Of a stretch of DNA of 6,749 nucleotides, positions 1 to 5,561 are shown piece after piece. Below the pieces are notes generated by a model. The model was given only the letters and a program-made list of their open reading frames with translations. It was not told where the DNA came from and did no database searches. The stretch comes from Oligoflexales bacterium (GTDB lineage: Bacteria; Bdellovibrionota_B; Oligoflexia; Oligoflexales; CACXFL01): assembly GCA_028282865.1 (NCBI GenBank), contig JANQHA010000113.1:1-6749 (forward strand). The letters run 5' to 3'. Every line of letters begins with the position of its first letter. Position 1 is the first letter of the stretch. The translations under genes and the position numbers were made by a program.

Positions 1-150
1 AGTCGTCTTGTGTTGGCCAATATGCTTTACGGTCGGCATTTGGATCTTTAATTCTAGCGTGTGCGACTCCACGATCCATTTGTTATCGCTCTCGATGATA
101 TCGAAACCCTCTGAGCTAAAGACCTCTTGAAAGCTTTCTGATATTTTTCT
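1..150 (-). other. Open reading stretch at the left edge, possible gene fragment or start of a divergent gene
   Basis: On the minus strand this stretch is open for 50 codons and runs off the window. It reads like real protein (for example SESFQEVFSSEGFDIIE and KWIVESHTLELKIQ), but an in-frame TAG at 151-153 and more stops further upstream bound it. No start codon lies near the open end. The first usable starts are a GTG near the middle and an ATG at 37-39, which would leave only 13 codons visible (MPTVKHIGQHKTT). It could be the 5' end of a divergent gene, a decayed remnant, or chance. On the plus strand the same bases also hold a 16-codon open tail ending with TAA at 49-51 (ending YGRHLDL), which could instead be the end of an upstream gene. 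I cannot decide between these, and I recognise no family. Confidence 0.2.
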
Positions 151-261
151 CTAAATTTATAGATAGTTATATTTAAATTCTTGTTTGGTTAATTAGACTG
201 CACTAAGAGAAGCGCTGAGATTTGACTACCTTCCTATGACTCGGTGACTGCGGTATAAAGT
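151..261. other. Non-coding leader of the methyltransferase gene
   Basis: This AT-rich stretch has stops in every frame I followed. A TTGACT (222-227) resembles a -35 box and TATAAA (254-259) a -10 box, but they are 26 nt apart, too far for a standard sigma70 promoter. The -10-like box also abuts the start codon. I therefore call no promoter here. No good Shine-Dalgarno sequence precedes the ATG at 262. Confidence 0.4.
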
Positions 262-891
262 ATGTATAGCCAAGCAAAACAGATTAGATTTTTTGTCTTA
301 TTGGAGTTGTTCAGCGCAACAACCAACGCTCGAAGTAGCTCCTGCTCCTCGGTGTTTGTAATAGGAAAAGATGGAATAAAACAGGAGTTCGGCTACACGG
401 ATCGCGGTAGGAGTTATTTTAATCGCGTGCTCGAGTTTAGTGACCTTTCCTTAATAGATAAGAAAAGAGTATTAGATATTGGCAGCGGCCAAGGAGCACT
501 TGTAAAGGAGTTACGAGAATCGATCGAGTATAATATCGAAGCCTTTGGTGTAGACCCACACCCTCCTGCAGATCCTGCTTTAAAGAGCTATATACATAAG
601 GGAGTCGCTCATAGTATGCCATTTTTAGAGCCTAACTATTTTGACCTAACTTTTTCTTCGTATTCTTTATTCGCAATTGACTACCAAACTACAGTGGGAA
701 AACCTCAAATTGTCGACTCTCTCACAGAGGTGTTAAGGGTTATGAGACCAAGTGGGCATTTTGTGGTTTATGAGCCCAGAACTGATCTAGTAGAAATTAT
801 AAACAATTATTTTGGTGATCGTGCATCGATTACTGATTACGACCCAACGCAGTTTTTAAGAATCAAAAAGCAAGTCGTATTGAGCCGTTAG
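262..891 (+). CDS. Class I SAM-dependent methyltransferase, small, with signal-like N-terminus
   Basis: This is a 209-residue protein with the Rossmann-like methyltransferase fold (Methyltransf_11 type). Motif I, the SAM-binding glycine loop, is VLDIGSGQG at about residues 70-78. The acidic residue ending strand 2 is D98 in GVDP. The strand 4 region is FDLTFSSYSLF (127-137), and LRVMRPSGHFVVYEP (158-172) is the typical motif after helix D with strand 5. The substrate cannot be read from sequence. The start is limited to ATG 262 or later because an in-frame TAA lies at 256-258. No strong ribosome binding site precedes it; a GTG at codon 31 is the only other early start and also lacks one. The first 30 residues are odd for this family: basic residues (K6, R9), then FFVLLELF, then a possible T-N-A cleavage site at 23. 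That is a poor secretion signal because of the Glu in the core, but it is not typical of a cytosolic enzyme. The C-terminus is short, with only a brief last strand. It stands alone, 138 nt before the lipoprotein gene. The fold is confident; the role is unknown. Confidence 0.85.
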   Translation: MYSQAKQIRFFVLLELFSATTNARSSSCSSVFVIGKDGIKQEFGYTDRGRSYFNRVLEFSDLSLIDKKRVLDIGSGQGALVKELRESIEYNIEAFGVDPHPPADPALKSYIHKGVAHSMPFLEPNYFDLTFSSYSLFAIDYQTTVGKPQIVDSLTEVLRVMRPSGHFVVYEPRTDLVEIINNYFGDRASITDYDPTQFLRIKKQVVLSR

Positions 892-944
892 CTCACTCGA
901 ATGATCTTTTCTATCGAGCTTGTTTGCGAGGTGATATATCGAAG

Positions 945-971
945 TTGATTTTCTTAATCGGCTATTATAAT
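945..971 (+). promoter_or_regulatory. Predicted sigma70-type promoter of the lipoprotein gene
   Basis: A perfect -10 box TATAAT lies at 966-971, with TTGATT (4 of 6 matches to TTGACA) at 945-950. The spacer is 15 nt, shorter than the ideal 17. Transcription would start near 978, giving a leader of about 50 nt before the ATG at 1030. The location in the gap after the methyltransferase stop suggests the lipoprotein gene is transcribed on its own. Confidence 0.5.
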
Positions 972-1029
972 ACCCTCAATCGTAAGCCCAGAGAGCGTAA
1001 CTTATGTATCAAGACTTGGAGCACGTGTT

Positions 1030-1635
1030 ATGACTAAGCATTTTATCTTATTAAGTTGTATTTTCAGCCTCGTAGCAGGATGTGGCCAGAACTCTACTAA
1101 AAATAAAGGCAGTGTAAGCTCGGTTCAGAATGATTGTGATAACTACGAGACTGTTAAAATAACAGATACCTCAGAAGTTAGCTCGCTAGCCGGGTTGTTG
1201 AAAGCACTTGGAGGCTCAATCGCTATACCAGAAATAGCTATGCTGACATGCGACCTAAAGAAAGGCTCGTGTTCTATTTCGATCAATAAAAATCATGATT
1301 CCGAAATCAACTGCTCTGAGCGTAACTCGGGTAAATGTAATTACTCTAAAGAGGGCAAACACTACTTCCGGATCTCCAGCGAAATTAATGTCAACCCCAG
1401 TTTCAGATATAAAAATTTTATTTATAACCACAAATTGGTAACCGCATTGAAAAAACTTAGTAAAAAATTCCCAAATATAATTAATGAGTATATTAGTGAG
1501 GTTGAGGGAGTCGAGGTAAATTATATTTCGCTTTCGCTTTCACAAAGTAAAATCTGGTGTGGGTCTTATGTTATGCCTTACTCAAACCGGGGCGACCTTT
1601 CGAGGAATAAATGCTATTTTAGAGTCGAACCTTAA
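1030..1635 (+). CDS. Cys-rich lipoprotein of unknown family
   Basis: This is a 201-residue secreted lipoprotein. The signal peptide has a basic start (K3), a hydrophobic core (FILLSCIFSLV) and a lipobox LVAGC, so signal peptidase II should cleave before Cys18. The residue after the cysteine is Gly, not Asp, so Lol sorting to the outer membrane is expected in a Gram-negative cell. A short Asn/Ser/Lys-rich linker follows (about 20-35). The rest has seven further cysteines (36, 74, 81, 95, 103, 177, 195), clustered at 74-103, where disulfides are likely. There is no transmembrane segment after the signal and no motif I can assign to a known family. The ATG at 1030 has a good ribosome site, GGAG at 1018-1021, with 8 nt spacing. 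The gene converges with uvrA, whose stop lies 62 nt downstream, and I see no clear terminator between them. The lipoprotein call is strong; the function is unknown. Confidence 0.85.
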   Translation: MTKHFILLSCIFSLVAGCGQNSTKNKGSVSSVQNDCDNYETVKITDTSEVSSLAGLLKALGGSIAIPEIAMLTCDLKKGSCSISINKNHDSEINCSERNSGKCNYSKEGKHYFRISSEINVNPSFRYKNFIYNHKLVTALKKLSKKFPNIINEYISEVEGVEVNYISLSLSQSKIWCGSYVMPYSNRGDLSRNKCYFRVEP

Positions 1636-1697
1636 TCTTATACTTATGACTCTAATTGATTGACATGCTTTTATAAAAAAGACTCAGGTGACTAGGT

Positions 1698-4283
1698 TCA
1701 ATTAAGGTACTCCGCAGTGGGGGTTCCCCCCATATCTCGAAGGCCTTTGGGCACACCTTGATAAAGAAGTCGCCCGCCATCTACTGCGGCACCGGGGCCT
1801 AGATCCACAAGCCAATCAGCTTCGGCTATGACCTCTAAGGAGTGTTCGACGAGTATCACGGTCGCTCCTTGATCAACCAACTTTCTGAGAGAAGCCATGA
1901 GCTTTGCAACATCTTCAAAGTGAAGACCACTGGTGGGCTCGTCCAATATAATAAGGCTTCCTTCGTCGTATTTTTTTCCTAGAAAAGGAGCTAGTTTAAG
2001 GCGCTGCGCCTCGCCGCCCGAAAGGCTCGAGCTAGGCTGACCAAGCTTCAGGTACCCAAGCCCCAAATCAATTGCGGGTTGTAGCCGTCGTTGAATTTTT
2101 GCGAAAGTAGCAAACTCCTCCATTCCCTTTTCAAGGCTAAGATTCAAAATGTCGGACAAAGAATAGCCATGATAAGTTATATCGAGAAGGTGGGGCAAAT
2201 ACCTGCGCCCCTTACAAGAATGACACTTCACTTTGGCATCTGCAAGAAACCTCATCTTAAGACTCATAAGACCGCGACCTTTACAGGATTCACAGCGACC
2301 ACCCTCACGTGCCAGCGAGAAGGATGCCGCGGTTAATCCAGCTACTTGGGCGTCAGGAAGCTTACCGTAAAAATTACGAAGCTCAGTAAATATATCCAGA
2401 TAGGTAGCTGGCATGCTAACACTGGTTTTAGCGACTGGCTTGCGGTTAATCAAATGAGCCGAAGTAAAGGACTCTAGTCCGGTGATCTTTTCACAGTAGC
2501 GGAATGGAAATTTTTTTGGTTTCTTCTTTTCATTGATAAAGGCCAGAGCATTCTCATAAAGCACTGATAAAACCAAACTACTCTTACCAGCACCTGAAAC
2601 ACCGGTCACTACATTAAGCTGTTGTTTCTGAAACTCTACAGACTCGATAGCAAGATTATTTAAAGAAGGCTTCACAATAGTAATGCGGTCCGTAGATGAT
2701 GGTAATTTACCGCTAAGACTTTTAGACAAATCGATGCTCTTCGCCAAATGCTTTGCAGTCATCGATTGTCTAACGAACTGCTTGGCTTGCTTTGGTCTAA
2801 AAGCCGCCATGATCTGCCCACCAGCTTCGCCGCCACCGGGTCCAAGATCGATAATCCAGTCGGCGCGGCGCATCAAGGTTTCATCATGGTCGACTACGAG
2901 TAATGTGTTCCCTAAAGAAGTTAAGTGATTTAAAGTATCGCAAAGCTGCGTGATTTCTGTAGGGTGAAGTCCCTGGCTAGGCTCATCAAGAACGTATAAA
3001 ACTCCCTTCAAGTTTTCACCGAGGATCCCAGCTAGTTTAAGGCGCTGCAACTCTCCTCCTGAAAGGCTGCGAATCCGTCGGCTAAGGGTTAAGTATCCGA
3101 GGCCAACTTCCTCGATCTTTTGTAAGTTGGTTTGAATCTGCTCAAGAACTCTAAGGCACGCTGGATTAAAAGATTTACTTGTTTTCAGTTTCTCTCGAAG
3201 CTGGTCCAATAGTTCGGAGATGGTTGCTTGCTGACATTTATGCACAGTCCAGTCGAAGAAGGTTACAGCCGACATTTTCGTATCTATACCCACTCCAAGG
3301 CAGTCTGGACACTGCAAATCGGCGCAATCTAGCCGGCTAAGTTGACTGCTATCTTCAAATTCAAACTCGTAGCGGTACTCTTCATCTTCAAAGGAGTCCA
3401 CCACTCCGTAACCTTGACAAGTGCTACACTTACCAAGCGAGTTAGCTGAAAAATAGCGAGAATCTAAACGCGGCCAACTATAGCCGCAGGTTGGGCAACC
3501 TCCGGAAGAGGATAAAACCTCTTTAGTTTCTAAATCGAGGCTCTTAGATGACTTTGCCACAAAAGCTTCGCAGTAACCGTCGCCCTCTTCAAAAGCGGTT
3601 TCTAAACTACGCTGCAATCGTGGCCGATTCTTTTCATTCACCTTAACGACATCGACAAATATTTTAATAACATGTTTTTCTTCTTTGACTAACTCAGGGA
3701 CAGGGCTAAGCGAAACCACGTCACCGTCAATAAACGCTCTTGAAAAACCTTTGTTAGCATAGGATCTCAGCTTGGCAGCGAAGTGGCCTTTCTTTTGCTC
3801 CGCCAGAGGTAGACAAAGTGCAACCGTCTCACCGTGAAATTTATCGCTAATATGCTCTACCATCTCAGCCACAGTTCGAGAGCTAGTTGGCAGGCCATGA
3901 GTCGGACAGTGAGGTTGACCAAACCGAGCAAATAATACCCCAAACAGCTCGCTGACATCAGACAGAGTACCCACTGTAGACCGCCTAGATGGCATCGTCT
4001 CATTCTGCGCCAATGCGATAGCAGGCGACAGTCCTGAAATAGATTTAACAGCTGGGCGTGATCCCAAATCAAGGAACTGCCTGGAGTAATGCGACAATGT
4101 ATAAAAAAAGCGCCTCTGGGCCTCGGCAAGAATGGTGTCGAAGGCGAGAGAACTTTTACCAGAGCCGCTCACCCCGGTAACTACAGTCAAAGTCCCTCGC
4201 TCGATAGAAACATCAATATCTTTTAGGTTGTGCTCTCTGGCGCCCTTCACCGATATGTAGGGTTGATCTGAATCAGCTCTCAC
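1698..4283 (-). CDS. uvrA: UvrA-family excinuclease ABC subunit A, short form lacking the insertion domain
   Basis: UvrA is the DNA-damage-sensing ATPase of nucleotide excision repair; it works as a dimer and loads UvrB. Both ABC halves are present. Half 1 has Walker A GVSGSGKSS (37-45), signature LSGGELQRLKLA (407-418), Walker B VLDEPS (431-436) and H-loop VDHDE (464-468). Half 2 has Walker A GVSGAGKSS (561-569), signature LSGGEAQRLKLA (754-765), Walker B ILDEPTSGLH (779-788) and H-loop VEHS (812-815). Zinc module 1 is C263/C266/C286/C289 and zinc module 2 is C664/C667/C687/C690, with the family's 19-residue spacing. The UvrB-binding region (about 131-245, including KGHFAAKLRSYANKGFSRAF) aligns well with the E. 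coli protein. The protein is 861 residues against about 940 usually. Nearly all of the shortfall lies between zinc module 1 and the Cys pair C325/C328, where E. coli UvrA has over 100 residues and this one about 30. The start is GTG, with AAGG at 4292-4295 and 8 nt spacing, inside the end of folB (11-nt overlap), so translation is probably coupled. It may be a second, specialised UvrA rather than the housekeeping one. Confidence 0.93.
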   Translation of the reverse strand: MRADSDQPYISVKGAREHNLKDIDVSIERGTLTVVTGVSGSGKSSLAFDTILAEAQRRFFYTLSHYSRQFLDLGSRPAVKSISGLSPAIALAQNETMPSRRSTVGTLSDVSELFGVLFARFGQPHCPTHGLPTSSRTVAEMVEHISDKFHGETVALCLPLAEQKKGHFAAKLRSYANKGFSRAFIDGDVVSLSPVPELVKEEKHVIKIFVDVVKVNEKNRPRLQRSLETAFEEGDGYCEAFVAKSSKSLDLETKEVLSSSGGCPTCGYSWPRLDSRYFSANSLGKCSTCQGYGVVDSFEDEEYRYEFEFEDSSQLSRLDCADLQCPDCLGVGIDTKMSAVTFFDWTVHKCQQATISELLDQLREKLKTSKSFNPACLRVLEQIQTNLQKIEEVGLGYLTLSRRIRSLSGGELQRLKLAGILGENLKGVLYVLDEPSQGLHPTEITQLCDTLNHLTSLGNTLLVVDHDETLMRRADWIIDLGPGGGEAGGQIMAAFRPKQAKQFVRQSMTAKHLAKSIDLSKSLSGKLPSSTDRITIVKPSLNNLAIESVEFQKQQLNVVTGVSGAGKSSLVLSVLYENALAFINEKKKPKKFPFRYCEKITGLESFTSAHLINRKPVAKTSVSMPATYLDIFTELRNFYGKLPDAQVAGLTAASFSLAREGGRCESCKGRGLMSLKMRFLADAKVKCHSCKGRRYLPHLLDITYHGYSLSDILNLSLEKGMEEFATFAKIQRRLQPAIDLGLGYLKLGQPSSSLSGGEAQRLKLAPFLGKKYDEGSLIILDEPTSGLHFEDVAKLMASLRKLVDQGATVILVEHSLEVIAEADWLVDLGPGAAVDGGRLLYQGVPKGLRDMGGTPTAEYLN

Positions 4284-4641
4284 GACTAAAGCCTTTTTTT
4301 ACTGAGACCACTGCACCGCGCATAACACGATCATGAAATACCGATTTAGTTGCCTCGACCTCTACAGCTTGAGCTAAAGAGAACTTCTCAAGGATCATCT
4401 GTCCGACACGCTCTACCAAAGTTTCAACTAACCCAATGGATTGGTTCTTGATCGCTTCATCTATAACCTCTACAACCGATGCATAATTGACTGTCAGATC
4501 AATATCATCCACTGACCCAGCCTTATAAGAATCACTCACCGTAATAGCCACATTCAGCATCACATCCTGACTTGCTTTTTGCTCTTCTGGATAAATTCCC
4601 AGATAAACGGAAACGGGAAGTTTTTTTATTGCGATAATCAC
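4273..4641 (-). CDS. folB: Dihydroneopterin aldolase (FolB family)
   Basis: FolB splits 7,8-dihydroneopterin into 6-hydroxymethyl-7,8-dihydropterin and glycolaldehyde in cytosolic folate synthesis; the family forms an octamer of tunnelling folds. The 122-residue length is typical. Recognisable features are the opening LPVSVYLGIYPEEQ (8-21), D46/D47 and the VNYASV block with Tyr53, the pterin-anchoring Glu73 in LVETLVERV, and Lys99 at the catalytic lysine position. The usual Lys-Pro after that strand is replaced by KSVFHDRVMRG, so the active-site loop is divergent. The closely related FolX epimerase cannot be excluded. The start is GTG at 4639-4641. An in-frame TAG directly precedes it (4642-4644), so no longer form is possible, and GAGG at 4647-4650 gives a 5-nt spacer. 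It overlaps the start of uvrA by 11 nt, and 131 nt separate it from the preceding gene. Confidence 0.88.
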   Translation of the reverse strand: MIIAIKKLPVSVYLGIYPEEQKASQDVMLNVAITVSDSYKAGSVDDIDLTVNYASVVEVIDEAIKNQSIGLVETLVERVGQMILEKFSLAQAVEVEATKSVFHDRVMRGAVVSVKKGFSRES

Positions 4642-4665
4642 CTAAACCTCAAAGATAGAAGCAGA

Positions 4666-4674
4666 TTTATAGCA
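4666..4674 (-). promoter_or_regulatory. folB: Possible extended -10 promoter of folB-uvrA
   Basis: Read on the minus strand, TGC directly precedes TATAAA (5 of 6 matches to TATAAT), which fits an extended -10 element. No decent -35 box lies 16-18 nt upstream. Transcription would start near 4659 and leave a leader of about 18 nt that contains the GAGG ribosome site. The call rests on one short motif. Confidence 0.3.
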
Positions 4675-4708
4675 TAGCTACTCAATACATAGGAGGGCTA
4701 ATATAGCC
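4670..4708. repeat. Two short inverted repeats in the folB upstream region
   Basis: TAGC-ATA-GCTA lies at 4670-4680 and GGCTA-ATA-TAGCC at 4696-4708. Each is a perfect inverted repeat with a 3-nt ATA spacer, and their centres are 27 nt apart. The first overlaps the possible -10 box of folB, so they could be operator half-sites. Neither is followed by a T-run, so a terminator role is unlikely. Arms of 4-5 bp can easily arise by chance in AT-rich DNA. Confidence 0.25.
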
Positions 4709-4772
4709 AATAAAATTGATACAATACGCAATTTTTGCCTCGACAAAGGTTCCGTTTTCTATAAATGCCAGC

Positions 4773-5561
4773 TCAGTCTTCCCACTCCACTAGATCTTGT
4801 CGCTGGCCAGAAACCCAAGAATCCAGCTGTTTAAGCGCCGAAACTGTTTTAGTCCCATACCAAGAAAGCAGCTGACCATCGAGCTTTATAATCCCAGGAG
4901 CATCTGGCCATTCAGACCTAATTCGTTTGGCATCACGCTTGCGAAATGGGTATGGCTCACTGCTAAAAAACAATACCTCTGGCGAGGCACTTTTCATATC
5001 TTCGATGTCAACACTCGGGTACCTTTCAGAGGTTGGAGCGACATTTTTAAACCCAACCAACTCCAGCATCCGGCTGATATAAGTGTCTGAAGATGCGAGC
5101 ATGTATGGGTCACGCCAAATAAAGTACAAAAATCGTTTGCTAAACAACCCTCCCCGGTTCAGGAGGCTAGAATTTTTCATCTTTGCGAGCAAATTCTCCA
5201 CCTCGAGTGCGTACTCTTCGCTGCGGTCCTCGACCTTCAAAAACTCTCCGATTTCACGAAACATAACCGGAGTATCTTCCGGTGATTTGGGTATACATGT
5301 ATAGGTATCAGATATTTCTTCGCAGCGGCGGATATGCTCTGGTTTATTCTCCTCGAGGTTTACTAAAATATGAGTTGGGTTCAGCTTCTTGATGATATCT
5401 AAGTCAGGATCCTTAGTGCCACCAATAATTTCTGCACTGCGGTGGAGGCCGGGAGGGTCGATGCAGAAAGAGGTGCAGCCCACAAGTTCGTCCCGCAATC
5501 CCAGTTCGCATATTGTTTCGGTAAGACTAGGCACTAAGCTAACAATTCGACGGCTCAACAC
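4773..5561 (-). CDS. Helical-backbone metal receptor / BtuF-like substrate-binding-fold protein without signal peptide
   Basis: This 262-residue protein has the TroA/BtuF-type fold (periplasmic-binding-protein fold 2, with a rigid helical backbone). The start RRIVSLVPSLTETICELGL (4-22) is the conserved first strand and helix of the family. It is followed by DELVGCTSFC (24-33), IGGTKDPDLD (46-55) and the strand NPTHILVN (61-68). The second lobe has FIWRDPYMLASSDTYIS (147-163), RYPSVDIEDM (180-189), FFSSEPYPF (198-206) and DGQLLSWYGTKT (228-239). These blocks match a subfamily usually named cobalamin-binding or helical-backbone metal receptor. No hydrophobic leader precedes the first strand, so the protein should stay in the cytosol, unlike true BtuF, and no ABC permease or ATPase lies nearby. 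Its ligand is unknown. The start is not ATG: GTG at 5559-5561 (used here), TTG at 5556-5558 and an upstream CTG are all in frame. It overlaps the end of trhO, which suggests translational coupling. Confidence 0.82.
   Translation of the reverse strand: MLSRRIVSLVPSLTETICELGLRDELVGCTSFCIDPPGLHRSAEIIGGTKDPDLDIIKKLNPTHILVNLEENKPEHIRRCEEISDTYTCIPKSPEDTPVMFREIGEFLKVEDRSEEYALEVENLLAKMKNSSLLNRGGLFSKRFLYFIWRDPYMLASSDTYISRMLELVGFKNVAPTSERYPSVDIEDMKSASPEVLFFSSEPYPFRKRDAKRIRSEWPDAPGIIKLDGQLLSWYGTKTVSALKQLDSWVSGQRQDLVEWED

Larger units (their letters stand above)
4642..4772 (-). other. Intergenic gap between the BtuF-like gene and folB
   Basis: This 131-nt AT-rich gap separates the two minus-strand gene pairs. 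I see no coding content and no hairpin with a T-run that would end the upstream transcript. It holds a possible extended -10 promoter (4666-4674) and two short inverted repeats, listed separately. Confidence 0.5.

Noticed and set aside
1660..1677. TTGACA followed by TATAAA on the plus strand
   Set aside because: The two boxes are only 6 nt apart, and no plus-strand gene begins downstream.
1636..1697. Possible bidirectional terminator between the lipoprotein gene and uvrA
   Set aside because: Only weak AT pairing (CTTTT with AAAAG) and a T-run without a GC-rich stem are visible.
2091..2928. Plus-strand open frames of about 80 codons opposite uvrA
   Set aside because: They are antisense to strongly conserved UvrA motifs and have no recognisable protein features.
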